The notes below the pieces were generated by a model. The model was not told where the DNA came from. It ran no database searches and saw nothing but the letters and a program-made list of their open reading frames with translations. Positions 24,483 to 35,000 of a stretch of DNA of 53,930 bases are shown here, piece by piece (positions within the stretch are counted from its first letter, which is position 1; the number at the start of each line of letters is the position of its first letter). A program made the translations under genes and the position numbers. The DNA lies in NCBI GenBank assembly GCA_964410215.1, contig CAYPHA010000030.1:1-53930 (forward strand), in the 5' to 3' direction. The stretch is from CAYPHA01 sp964410215. GTDB lineage: Bacteria; Calditrichota; Calditrichia; Calditrichales; CAYPHA01.

Positions 24483-26657
24483 ATGAAGTATCATGCGAAC
24501 ATCGTACGGCTTTCCCTGATAACAATTTTTTTTATTTTAATCACGCTTTGCCTTTCACTCCCTGCTCAGGCCCAGGATGTGGACACCTTGTGGTTCGAGG
24601 ATTTCGAGGGTGACTGGGTAACCGACTGGCATGTGGATGCGGGTACATGGGAAGTGGGTGAACCCACCACCGGGCCGGGTTCCTCTTTTTCTCCGGAAAA
24701 TGGCGCGGCAACGATCTTGAACGGTAGCTATTCTGAGAATGTTGATTCCAGGATCATCCGTCATACTACTTTTGTCGTACCATCAGCGGAAGCCAATCCG
24801 AGAATACGTTTCTGGCACTGGTACAGTTTTTCTCATAATGATCATGGCGAAGTACAGATAAAAACATCTAAAGGCCAATGGGAACGCGTGTCTCCCCAAT
24901 ACTGGAAAACAGGCTGTGGCATATGGACCCATGCTTATGTTGACCTTTCAGCATATGCCGATTCTACCGTTCAGATTGCATTTTTCTTTCAATCACGGAC
25001 GGATGGCTACGGCAGAACCTATGTAAGCAGTGGCTGGTACATTGACAATATAACGGTAGAAACCGGCCCTGTAACGCTTGAGTTTCCCGAGGATTGGGAA
25101 TCCGGCATTGATCACTGGTATGCGGATTACAGTATCTGGCAGGTTGGTGCGCCCGCATCGGGTCCGGGAACAGCATATACCGGCGAACAATGCGCCGCGA
25201 CACTATTAAACGGTAATTATACAGATGACAGGGACAGCCGCCTGATCAGCCCTTCCTTCAAAGTACCTTCAAAAATTGATCATCCGCGTTTGCGGTTCTG
25301 GCACTGGTACAGCTTTTCCCATAATGATTACGGATGTGTTCATATTAAAACCAATAACACTGGATGGAAAGAAATATCGCCACAATACTGGAAAACAGGA
25401 TGCGGGATCTGGACCAGGGCTTTCATTGATCTTTCTGCCTATGCTGATTCAACGGTGCAAGTAGCTTTTTATCTGCATACGGATCCCGACGGTTATGGCA
25501 GAGTATACGAAAGCAGCGGATGGTATATTGATGATATCGAGATTGAAACCGGACTTCGAATTTTAAGGAATCCGGAGGATTGGGAAAGCGGTTTCGATGA
25601 CTGGTATACGGACTTCAGCATCTGGCAAATCGGCTCGCCGGCCAGTGGTCCGGATAGTGCTTACAATGGCGATCAGTGCGCCGCAACTATCCTGAATGGG
25701 AACTATACCGACGACAGAGACAGCCGTCTGATCAGTCCCTTCCTCGTTGTACCCAAAGCCAATGAGAATCCGGCACTGCGGTTCTGGCATTGGTACAGTT
25801 TTTCACACAATGATTATGGTTATGTTCAAATAAGGACAGAAAAAAATGCCTGGACAACCCTGTCCAACACTTACACAGGCACAAGTGGAAATGTGTGGAG
25901 TTATACCTATTTCTCACTTGCTGACTATGCCGATTCAACCGTTCAGTTTGCATTTAACCTACACACAGATCCTGATGGCTACGGCAGAGTATATGTAAGC
26001 AGCGGCTGGTACGTTGACGATGTATTAATTGTCGGTTACACTTATCCATCGTTATATGTAGAAACAAATGCTCTGGACTTCGGGAAAGTGATCAAGGATC
26101 ACACCGCCGACAAAGAAGTGGATATCACGAATGACGGGACGGATGTTATGCATGTCGGTCCTATTTATATGGCGGGGGATGATCCGGATAACTTCAGCAC
26201 CGATACGACTTCATTTATGCTGGATCCCGGCACACGAAAAACACTGCAAATCGATTTCACACCGGATGCATTCCGTTTGTTCAACGCCCGTTTGAAAATT
26301 TACGGCGACGGTGGCAATACCTCTATCGATTTGTCCGGCACGGGTGTGGAAGATACAACGACATCTGTTTATGTCACGGAATCTGCTCTGCCTAAACAGT
26401 TTCAACTAAAACAGAACTATCCTAATCCTTTTAATCCGGAGACAACGATCCGCTTTGAGCTACCCTCCCCCGAAAAGGTGACTATAACCATTTACAACAA
26501 TCGCGGACAAGTGGTTTCAGAGCTTATTAACCATGCTTATCCGGCCGGGTATCACAGCGTCACGTTTGATGCCGTAAGGTTTTCCAGCGGCTTGTATTAC
26601 TATAAAATCCAGGCTGGACAATACACGGATACAAGGAAAATGTTGCTAATGAAATGA
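24483..26657 (+). CDS. secreted protein: three MAM-like repeats, Ig-like domain, T9SS-type C-terminal domain
   Basis: A 724-residue exported protein. The ATG at 24483 has GAGGGAGG upstream and opens a signal peptide (ITIFFILITLCLSLPAQA). Three repeats of about 155 residues follow (~35-195, ~200-355, ~360-515). Each has the same landmarks: FEDFEGDW-like start, GTWEVG/SIWQVG, RLISP-like strand, RFWHWYSFSHNDYG, DLSAYADSTVQIAF, and GWYIDDI. The pattern is that of jelly-roll MAM/concanavalin-like binding modules. Next comes an HYDIN/DUF1573-like Ig domain (LDFGKVIKDHTADKEVDITN). The end is the sorting/Ig domain with QNYPNPFNPETTIRFELP and a final KMLLMK. It is probably a surface or released adhesin. 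A clear paralogue is at 41562-43727. It is the first gene of the cargo island. Confidence 0.85.
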   Translation: MKYHANIVRLSLITIFFILITLCLSLPAQAQDVDTLWFEDFEGDWVTDWHVDAGTWEVGEPTTGPGSSFSPENGAATILNGSYSENVDSRIIRHTTFVVPSAEANPRIRFWHWYSFSHNDHGEVQIKTSKGQWERVSPQYWKTGCGIWTHAYVDLSAYADSTVQIAFFFQSRTDGYGRTYVSSGWYIDNITVETGPVTLEFPEDWESGIDHWYADYSIWQVGAPASGPGTAYTGEQCAATLLNGNYTDDRDSRLISPSFKVPSKIDHPRLRFWHWYSFSHNDYGCVHIKTNNTGWKEISPQYWKTGCGIWTRAFIDLSAYADSTVQVAFYLHTDPDGYGRVYESSGWYIDDIEIETGLRILRNPEDWESGFDDWYTDFSIWQIGSPASGPDSAYNGDQCAATILNGNYTDDRDSRLISPFLVVPKANENPALRFWHWYSFSHNDYGYVQIRTEKNAWTTLSNTYTGTSGNVWSYTYFSLADYADSTVQFAFNLHTDPDGYGRVYVSSGWYVDDVLIVGYTYPSLYVETNALDFGKVIKDHTADKEVDITNDGTDVMHVGPIYMAGDDPDNFSTDTTSFMLDPGTRKTLQIDFTPDAFRLFNARLKIYGDGGNTSIDLSGTGVEDTTTSVYVTESALPKQFQLKQNYPNPFNPETTIRFELPSPEKVTITIYNNRGQVVSELINHAYPAGYHSVTFDAVRFSSGLYYYKIQAGQYTDTRKMLLMK

Positions 26658-26685
26658 ACTCATTATTTCGTGAGGCATATTGAAA

Positions 26686-28437
26686 ATGACGTATCTAATT
26701 CGCTTTATAAAAATAATCTCATTTAGACGAGTCTGTTGCCCGGCATGTGTATTCTTAATGTCCGGAATCTTATATGCCCAATCGCCACAAGTCCTCTCCA
26801 CCTCCCCGCTTATGAATGATACAGACATCCCCGTTAATATGGATATCTCTGTTACTTTCAATGCAGACATGAATCCATCTACGTTTACCAATATGACATT
26901 TACCGTCTATTCAAAGCATACCGGTTATCTACCCGGAACTCTGGCATATAATAATCAGACTCAAACCCTGATATTTAAACCGGTTAATAAATTCGCCTAT
27001 GGAGAAATGATTACCGTTACGATTACCAAAGATATTGAATCGTATGGCGGAAACAATATCGAAAGTCCCTATATTTGGTCATTCACCACCGAAGTAATTG
27101 AAGGCAATGGAATCTACTCGTATTACTCCGCATTTTCTGTCGGTAATTATCCAACATCCATAACATCGGGTGATTTTGATCAGGATGGTGATGATGACCT
27201 GGCCGCAGCAAATTGGAATGGCAGAAGTGTTTCCGTTCTGATTAATAAGGGAAATGGTATTTTCGGGCCTCAAACAATTTATAATATCAGCGCAGCTTTT
27301 GATGTAACTTCTGCTGATATCGACCGTGATGGTGATATCGATATTGCGGCTGCCAGTGATGCGCGCGATCAAATATCAATATTAAAAAATAATGGGGATG
27401 GTACCTTTATCACAGGCACCACGCTTCCATGTGGGGACAATCCAGCTTCTGTTTTTGCCGCTGACTATAATGGTGACGGACATCTTGATCTGGCTACCGC
27501 TAATGTTCTATCCAACGATGTTTCAGTTCTGTTAAATAATGGGAATGGTACCTTTTCAGGATATCAGAGCTATGCCGTTTACAGCAATCCAAGGAATCTT
27601 TATGCAGCCGATCTGGATGGTGACGGTGATTTTGACTTGATAACTTCACACACGGATCACGATATGATTTCTGTCCTTTTCAATAAAGGAGATGGGAGTT
27701 ATGGATCGTATACCACATATGCAACGGATGACGGGCCGAGTTCGGTAATCGCTGCGGATCTGGACCAGGATACAGACATGGATCTTATCAGTTCCAATGT
27801 TTATCACTCTGATAATGTATCGGTTTTCCTGAACAACGGAGATGGGACATTTGCAGACCGAAACGATTATAGAGCCGGTCTTGATCCCCGCACGGTCTCC
27901 GCAGGAGATTTTGACAATGACGGCGATCTCGATCTCGCAACCTGCGGAGGTTATGGAAAGTTTGTGTCAATCATCTTTAACGACAGTCATGGCGTTTTTA
28001 CAAACCCGGTAAGCAGTTTAGAAGGCTATCGGCCTTTTGACATGATTTCTCTTGACATCGACAAGGATGGTGATCTTGATCATGCGGGTGTAATCAGCGG
28101 TTTAGACAGTTTATGTATCATCTATCATGGTGATACACCCGGTGCGATACCAGAAATAATGTATGCACCCGCAAAATACGAATTAGATCAGAATCATCCC
28201 AATCCTTTTAATCCACAAACGGTGATCAGTTTTACACTGCCGCAAAAAGACCATGTCAAACTGGAAGTGTTTAATACACGTGGCCAGCGCGTTGCTATGC
28301 TGCTGGATTCCCGCGAATCCGCAGGATACCAGGAAATAACCTTTGATGGAAGTCAACTGGCAAGTGGTATCTATTTTTATCAGTTAATAACAGCAAACGG
28401 ATTTTCGCAAATAAAAAAAATGATACTAATCAGATAA
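26686..28437 (+). CDS. secreted protein: Big_5 Ig-like domain, FG-GAP/VCBS repeats, T9SS-type C-terminal domain
   Basis: An exported protein of 583 residues. After a signal segment (CCPACVFLMSGILYAQ) residues ~28-135 form an SbsA/Big_5 Ig-like domain (LMNDTDIPVNMDISVTFNADM). Residues ~140-480 carry about seven FG-GAP/VCBS repeats with calcium-loop phrases such as DFDQDGDDDLAAAN, DYNGDGHLDLATAN and DLDGDGDFDLITSH, which fold as an integrin-alpha-like beta-propeller. The last ~85 residues are the sorting domain (QNHPNPFNPQTVISFTLP ... KKMILIR). It probably binds calcium and a surface ligand. The ATG at 26686 is preferred with GAGG 10 nt upstream; a TTG at 26680 is also possible. It lies 28 nt after the previous gene, same strand. 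Confidence 0.85.
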   Translation: MTYLIRFIKIISFRRVCCPACVFLMSGILYAQSPQVLSTSPLMNDTDIPVNMDISVTFNADMNPSTFTNMTFTVYSKHTGYLPGTLAYNNQTQTLIFKPVNKFAYGEMITVTITKDIESYGGNNIESPYIWSFTTEVIEGNGIYSYYSAFSVGNYPTSITSGDFDQDGDDDLAAANWNGRSVSVLINKGNGIFGPQTIYNISAAFDVTSADIDRDGDIDIAAASDARDQISILKNNGDGTFITGTTLPCGDNPASVFAADYNGDGHLDLATANVLSNDVSVLLNNGNGTFSGYQSYAVYSNPRNLYAADLDGDGDFDLITSHTDHDMISVLFNKGDGSYGSYTTYATDDGPSSVIAADLDQDTDMDLISSNVYHSDNVSVFLNNGDGTFADRNDYRAGLDPRTVSAGDFDNDGDLDLATCGGYGKFVSIIFNDSHGVFTNPVSSLEGYRPFDMISLDIDKDGDLDHAGVISGLDSLCIIYHGDTPGAIPEIMYAPAKYELDQNHPNPFNPQTVISFTLPQKDHVKLEVFNTRGQRVAMLLDSRESAGYQEITFDGSQLASGIYFYQLITANGFSQIKKMILIR

Positions 28438-28477
28438 ATCTTTCACCTGAACAGGAAGTTTATGAAAGGAAATCATC

Positions 28478-30799
28478 ATGAAACCGTTATGTTCTTTCAC
28501 CATCATCCTTCTTATTTTTATTACACGTTCAGTATCACAGGAATGGACTTACCAGGATGACTTTGTCACGAATCTGGATCCCTACTATGGTGCTCCGCAT
28601 GGTGTGGTCGTCACACCGGATGACAGAATCTGGATCGGTTACTACGGATATTCGGACGGTATTATACAGGGACCAAATGATACCCTGAAAACCTGTCCCA
28701 TATGGATATATAATCCGGATGGCACCCTGTACCATAAGATCACCTTCGTAACGTATGATCAAGTGAGCGATACGCTGAGGGACTATTGCCGTGGGATGAG
28801 CCTGGATAATAAGGGTAATGTGCTCTATTCCGCACAGGATAAACTGTGGCATTTTGATTATGAAACGTTCGAGGTCCTTCATATGATCGTGCCGGTAGGT
28901 GGGGTGTCATTAACAGAAGCTGCGTGTGACGAAAACGGTTATATCTATATTACCCATGTCGTTCCCGATGGTCGGCCGTTTTATATTTACGACAGGAATT
29001 TAATGTTATATGCCTACGTGGATGAAAATGTTCATTCCGTTCAGAGAAGCCTGGTCACCAGTCAGGACGGAAGAGATATATACCTTGGGAAAATATACGG
29101 CGGGCCGGCTGATGATGATAATGGAATTCTCCATTACCACAGTGAAACCGGACCGGGCGGAACCTATGTAAAGTTGGATTCTTTCCATACCAATATATGG
29201 GGACAATGCCTGGACTGGGACAGAAGTGGATTACTCTGGATTGGTTCATTCTGGAATATTGCACCCGGTGATTTAAGTGGTTGGTATGCTCTTGATCCCA
29301 CCAATAATTTTAATATCGTAAACAGCGTTGGATACAATGCAATGGATCCCATTAACGGCCCTAATCCGCCGGAAGGAGGTTCTTATTATGAACCGCGCGG
29401 CGCAGCCTGGAGTCTGGATGGAACCTATATGTACACGGCGGATCTGTCTGGTCATGTAATAAAACGATGGTATAATCCCAATCCTCAGGTGTCAAACATT
29501 CAGTTGTCAGCCGGTCTACAGAATGTTTATGCCGGCGATACGATTGCTGTAGCCATCCATGTTGCCTTTAACACATACGCCAGCTACAGCTCCACCGAGA
29601 TCGACATCAGTGGATACTATGGCAAACTGGAATTGCTGGATGTGGTGAGCGATTCCTGCCTGATCGGTGACGCCGGCTGGTCGACGGAAGTGAATGAAAC
29701 GGAAACGCAATTGAAAATCGCCTCAGCCGGTTCCAATAATATCAATGGATCCGGTGTCCTGTTGTGGCTGCAATTCGCCATACCTGATACAGCGTCCCCG
29801 GGCTTCGTGCCGATAAACCTGGACTATGGTATCTTCAATACCGGGATGACGCCCACGACCCTGATATCGGGTGGTGTAACCATTGACACATTCTCCGTGC
29901 ATCCCGGTGATGTGGACCTGAACGGCATCGTGCAAGCCTACGACGCCTCCCTGATTCTGAAATACCTGGTGGATTTGATTGAGCTTTCGGAACAGCAGCT
30001 GTCAAACGCCAATGTCAGTATGGACGAAACGGTCTCCGCTCTGGATGCGACATTCATTCTCCAGTACGTTGTTGGCACCATCGACCTATTACCTTATGAC
30101 GGATCGGCACCACAATTTATGGCAACCGGTTCTCTGAATATGGAAGACCAGAGCATTGAACCGGGCGCGACGATTGAACTGCCTATCTATCTTCACGGCG
30201 GTTCCAATATCTTTGCTTTCGAAGGAAGCTTCAGCTTCGATCCTGCCATCCTGACGTTTAACGAGATCAATTGGTCATCCCAACTGAATCATTTTAACAA
30301 GGAGATCAACGCACAGGACGGCATTATACAATTCGTCGGCGCCGGTTCAAAGGAGGATGGCGAAGAAGGTGTTTTCGGCACGGTTTCCTTTACGGTTAAT
30401 GAAAGCTTCGCTTCCGATTCGACGGTTGTCCGACTGGAAGCATTGCGCTGGAACGAGGGTTCTCCCGAGAGCGACGTGACGCAGGCGACACTCTATCATT
30501 TCACGGCACTGGAACGTATTTCCGATCAGCTGCCGATCCGCTATACCCTGGAACAGAATTTTCCCAATCCCTTCAATCCGCAAACGACCATTCGGTTTCA
30601 TCTGCCGGAGGCAGCCCGGGTATCCCTGACTATTTATAACAGTATTGGACAAAAGGTGGCGAACCTTGTCGATGGTGATCAGCCGGCCGGTTTATACGCT
30701 GTAAAATTTGAGTCCGGGCAGCTGGGCAGCGGACTTTACTATTGCCATTTTCAGGCAAACGGCTATTCACAGATTCGAAAAATGCTACTGATGAAATGA
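28478..30799 (+). CDS. secreted protein: beta-propeller, cohesin-dockerin-cohesin, T9SS-type C-terminal domain
   Basis: A 773-residue exported protein (signal peptide SFTIILLIFITRSVSQ). Residues ~20-330 form an NHL/SMP-30-like propeller (HGVVVTPDDRIWIGYYG). Residues ~335-472 look like a cohesin (VSNIQLSAGLQNVYAGDTIAV ... LLWLQFAIPDTA). Residues ~473-545 look like a type I dockerin: the first calcium loop DVDLNGIVQAYDASLILKYL is complete, and the second (NVSMDETVSALDATFILQY) is degenerate. Residues ~547-670 look like a second cohesin (IEPGATIELPIYLHGGSNIFAF ... GTVSFTV). The sorting domain follows (QNFPNPFNPQTTIRFHLP). Cohesin and dockerin in one chain could give self-assembly or binding to neighbours. 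The propeller is paralogous to that of 35878-37266. Domain calls are from pattern only. Confidence 0.8.
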   Translation: MKPLCSFTIILLIFITRSVSQEWTYQDDFVTNLDPYYGAPHGVVVTPDDRIWIGYYGYSDGIIQGPNDTLKTCPIWIYNPDGTLYHKITFVTYDQVSDTLRDYCRGMSLDNKGNVLYSAQDKLWHFDYETFEVLHMIVPVGGVSLTEAACDENGYIYITHVVPDGRPFYIYDRNLMLYAYVDENVHSVQRSLVTSQDGRDIYLGKIYGGPADDDNGILHYHSETGPGGTYVKLDSFHTNIWGQCLDWDRSGLLWIGSFWNIAPGDLSGWYALDPTNNFNIVNSVGYNAMDPINGPNPPEGGSYYEPRGAAWSLDGTYMYTADLSGHVIKRWYNPNPQVSNIQLSAGLQNVYAGDTIAVAIHVAFNTYASYSSTEIDISGYYGKLELLDVVSDSCLIGDAGWSTEVNETETQLKIASAGSNNINGSGVLLWLQFAIPDTASPGFVPINLDYGIFNTGMTPTTLISGGVTIDTFSVHPGDVDLNGIVQAYDASLILKYLVDLIELSEQQLSNANVSMDETVSALDATFILQYVVGTIDLLPYDGSAPQFMATGSLNMEDQSIEPGATIELPIYLHGGSNIFAFEGSFSFDPAILTFNEINWSSQLNHFNKEINAQDGIIQFVGAGSKEDGEEGVFGTVSFTVNESFASDSTVVRLEALRWNEGSPESDVTQATLYHFTALERISDQLPIRYTLEQNFPNPFNPQTTIRFHLPEAARVSLTIYNSIGQKVANLVDGDQPAGLYAVKFESGQLGSGLYYCHFQANGYSQIRKMLLMK

Positions 30800-30876
30800 T
30801 ATCATGTGAAATAAATCTACAGTAATTGGATCATGTAATTTAAATTTATATTTCCTCAGGTAAAAAGGAGGGAATC

Positions 30877-31914
30877 ATGTCTGTAAAAGCTTTATTATTT
30901 GTTATCCCGGTTTCACTATTTCTTAGTTTAATTTCGTGTGAAGATTCTCCCACTACACCTGAAGAAGGCGAAAATACTGCCCCTGAAATAGTTACCGTAG
31001 AAATTACCAGCGACCGGATCCCGGTCTGCGGTTGCACCGAAATGAAATGTAATGCACAGGATGCGGATGGAGATAATTTAGAGTATCAGTGGAATACAAA
31101 CGCAGGATCCTTTGAAGGAAATGGAATGTCCGTCACTTATCGCGCCCCGGTGAGCGAACAGTCATCTGAGATTTCGGTTACGGTAACGGACGGACAGGGC
31201 GGTTCTGATGAGGCATCGGTTCTCATCGAATGTTTCGCCAACGACCCTAAACGTATACTCGTAGCCGCGAACCATGATGGCGGTGGGTGGTGGTATCCAC
31301 AATCTGAACTGACCGGTTTTTCCGCAAGCGAACCCCATCAGGGCAAAGCTCTGGCTGACTACCTCAGAAACCGTGGATTTCAGGTCGACGAATTGCCCAG
31401 AGGGGTTGCCCTTACCGATTCTTTATTAGCACATTATGATAACGTAATCAGAGCTATTCATACATACTCATCTGAATTAAATGCCTTTGATAATTTCCTG
31501 AACCGTCCCACATCTTTACTTTTGATATCCGATTACAAGCGCCCCGGAGGGCATGATTACCTGGCGGAACACCTGGGAATCGTATTTGAAGGCATAGCAC
31601 GGGGATTTGTAGACACCTTTGCAGATCATGAGATTACAAATAATATCGGCCGTTTTTATTATAACGCAGGCTCGGTTGTTTTGTATCCGGAGGATAACCC
31701 GGATATTGAAGTATTGGGCTGGTTGGCGGATGATGCTTATGTCGACCTGAACGGTAATGGTGTTCATGATACAGGTGAGCCAACAGGTTCGGCAGCCATG
31801 GGCGTGTTAAAGCATCCGACGGCTAAGATATTTTTCATAGGAGACATTAACGGTCTGGAAGGTATGCCACAACCACTTATCGAAAACTTAGTCACCTGGA
31901 CCTTTGGAATATAA
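30877..31914 (+). CDS. lipoprotein with Ig/PKD-like domain and a ThuA/GATase-like C-terminal domain
   Basis: A 345-residue lipoprotein: lipobox LSLISC with Cys21, and a strong ribosome site AAGGAGGGAATC. After a Pro/Glu linker, residues ~35-120 are a PKD/Ig-like domain (CNAQDADGDNLEYQWNTNAGSF ... VTVTDGQGGSDEASV). Residues ~125-345 begin KRILVAANHDGGGWWYP and continue GKALADYLRNRGFQVDELP, VIRAIHTYSSE and LLLISDYKRPG, the alternating pattern of a Rossmann-like/glutamine-amidotransferase-like fold such as DUF4350 or ThuA-like domains. No catalytic triad can be named. It has no sorting domain, so it is held by lipid and not exported like its neighbours. Function unknown. Confidence 0.75.
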   Translation: MSVKALLFVIPVSLFLSLISCEDSPTTPEEGENTAPEIVTVEITSDRIPVCGCTEMKCNAQDADGDNLEYQWNTNAGSFEGNGMSVTYRAPVSEQSSEISVTVTDGQGGSDEASVLIECFANDPKRILVAANHDGGGWWYPQSELTGFSASEPHQGKALADYLRNRGFQVDELPRGVALTDSLLAHYDNVIRAIHTYSSELNAFDNFLNRPTSLLLISDYKRPGGHDYLAEHLGIVFEGIARGFVDTFADHEITNNIGRFYYNAGSVVLYPEDNPDIEVLGWLADDAYVDLNGNGVHDTGEPTGSAAMGVLKHPTAKIFFIGDINGLEGMPQPLIENLVTWTFGI

Positions 31915-31947
31915 ATATGAATCTGATATGAAAAATACAAAGGTGTC

Positions 31948-31968
31948 ATGCTGCATTCATTTCAGCAT
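31948..31968. repeat. short inverted repeat in the 181-bp intergenic
   Basis: ATGCTG and CAGCAT flank a 9-nt spacer. The neighbouring text (a GTGTCATGCTG-type start and TTCGGGATGACA downstream) resembles interspersed hairpin repeats often seen between genes in such genomes. Without a genome-wide copy count this is a weak call. Confidence 0.35.
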
Positions 31969-32095
31969 CTCTGAGTCCGGTAAAATCAATAGACCCCAAC
32001 CAGGTTCGGGATGACAACCTTGTGTCTGGCATTTATCAGGCTGGACTCTCTCTTTGAAATTTACGGGTACTCTTGATAAAACGCAGAGAAAAATC

Positions 32096-35000
32096 ATGAG
32101 AACGTTAATGACGCTCAGTATTGTTCTTGTTGCTTTCATTCATAATATGGAAGCCCAGGAATACCGCTGGATATCGGTCGGTTCGCTTCATAACTGGTAC
32201 CGGGCCGACGGCTGTGAACCGGAGGTGGGAAGGTATTCATCGGCGCCGCAACAGGATGGACTGCGCTGGCCGGCCCAGTATCCTAATCAGGATTGCCAGG
32301 CGGCCAAAGGACTCTGGATCGGGACCACCAATTACACCGATGCGGAACAATATGGTGGTACTACATTCCCTTACAAGGTCGTTCATTGCGGTCCGCGGGT
32401 GTCTGATCCGAACAATGTCTTCATGCCCGTTGAATTCAAACTGGTTGGACGGTTTGCCCCTCCCCGTGTTTCGGTCGACGGCCAGTCCTCATCCGGTCTG
32501 CGTTATGATGACCGGGTAAATGAGTATGACGAAAGTCTCCACTGCGACCGCATGATATACAATGTCGTAAACACCTCCATCGGTATCACCATGACCCGAA
32601 AAGTGATGGCCTGGACACATCCGGGTCATGACAATTACTTCATATACCACTACACCTTCACCAATACAGGCAATGTGGATACCGATGCCGATATCGAGCA
32701 GTTCGTTACACTGAGCGATGTTTATTTCTTCTTCCAGTACCGCTATGCCATATCCCGTGAACCTTTCAGCGTTTTTTCCTACTGGGTACCGCACTCCTGT
32801 ATGTGGGGTCATAATACCATGCTCGATGCGCGGGGCGAGAATCCGGCATCAGGCGATCCCTTCCGCGCCCTGTTCGCCTGGCATGGGCGGCATTCCCAGT
32901 GGGCAGGTCCCGGTGACAATATCGGCGGTCCGCAATATAATGGCGACGGCCACCTCGGGTCCGCACAGTACGTGGGAACGGTCGTGCTGCACGCGGATCA
33001 GTCAAGCGGGAATCCGTCGAATGATCCGTTTCAGCCCCGGACAACCCAGTACCTTGGATCCGACGTATCCATCAATTACAGCAACAGCCCGTTTGACAGT
33101 CTGCAGATGGAGGACGAATATGCCGCCATGACGGCGGGACATCCCGATATCCGTCATGCCGATGCGGTCGGCGACGGCTATGCGGACATCTATGGCGGTA
33201 CCCCGGGCGGCTATTCACACGGTCAGGGATTCGGACCCTACACCCTGGCACCCGGTGATGAAATCACCATCGTCATCGCCGAAGGGGCCTCCGGTCTGAG
33301 TCGTGAAAAATGTTATGAAATCGGTGATACCTGGTTAAACGGCTCGGCGCCCTTTCCCCTGCCGGACGGTTCCACCACCAGCGACCGGAATACGTATAAA
33401 AATGAATGGGTATTCACCGGTAAGGATTCCCTGTTCCAAACCTTTAACCAGGCCATAGCCAACTATGACGACGGGCTGGATCTTCCCCAGCCTCCGCCGC
33501 CGCCTTCGATATTTAATGTGATATCCGATTCCGCAAAAATTATCCTGGAATGGGATGATGCCGCCGAAACTGATCCCACATTTGCCGGATACAGGATTTT
33601 CCGCTCAGCAGAATATTACAACAGTATGTATGATCAAATTTTCGCCTGCGGTCAGGGCACGGATCATCCGCAAATTGTGAATGAATTTCACGATGAGGAC
33701 ATTGTCAGGGGTTATGGCTATTTTTATTATATCATTTCATTCTCTGATGGAAGTACGAGTAACGGGAAATCCCTTTCCAGTAGTTTATTCTGGACCCGGA
33801 CGACGAATCCTGTTTTTTTAACTATCTATCCATGGATCCTGGAGGATCTTTATGTCTCCCCTGAGGGAAATGATACAAACAGCGGTCTGACAGCAGAAGA
33901 ACCGTTCCAGACCATAAGTAAAGCTCTGGGGAAAGTACTCGGTACGTACAGTAATCCCAGGACTATTCATTTGGCACCGGGTATTTACAGTCCTTCAGTA
34001 ACGGCCGAACCATTTCCCTTGAGGGGTCGCCACAACGTGACACTTTCCGGATCCGGCAGGGATAAGACCATTCTGTCCTGTGAAGACTCACTGGGAACGT
34101 TATATATGGAGAATATTGAACACTTCGGAATGGAAAATCTAACCATTCAGGATGGATTATCGCATTATGTCGGACAAATAGAAACCCAGTACTCCGATCT
34201 GAGCATGAGAAATATTACGGTAAAAAACAACGCATCAGGCGCCATTTACGCCAGAGATTGCAGGCTGTCACTGACTGATGTAAACATAAACAACAATGGA
34301 TACGGTATTTCCTATTACCCTTACGAAGAAGATACATACATGACTCTGAAAAATGTCACGGTAAAGAATAATACCGGCACGGGAATTTACATCGGTAATG
34401 GAGCGAATGTCACGTTCGATCCGGATGATCGCTGCACGATTTATCATAACGGAAGAGACTTGAGTATATCAACAAATTACGAAACGGTTTGGCCGATTAA
34501 TGTGTTTGTTGATACATTTAGCGTCTATCATCCTTCAAATTATCATACCTATCCGGTGGTTGGATTCAATATGGATATGCAATATGCCATCGATGGGCAG
34601 GTTACAGCAGACCTTTATGTCAATCCTGAAGGGAGTGACGAGAACAGCGGTCTATCAGCAGGAGCGCCTTTAAAAACCATTGAAAAAGCCATCCGAAAAA
34701 TAATATCAGATCGTTTAAATCCCAGAAGTATCTTTCTCAGTCCGGGGGTGTATGGGCCGCATTCGAACGGTGAATCGATACCGGTTCTCTGCAACAGTTA
34801 TACATCCATAAAAGGTGAGGATCCGGAAACGACCATCCTGGATGCATCCCAGTCAGGCAGTGTTCTCAAAGCTTTCCGCAATAAGGATGTTCTCATCGAA
34901 AATATATGGATGCGGGAGGGCGCTTATAATATCAGTATTTCGGCCTGCGAAAATTTTACATTTCACAGGGTTGCCATAACGGACCACATACGAAACCACG

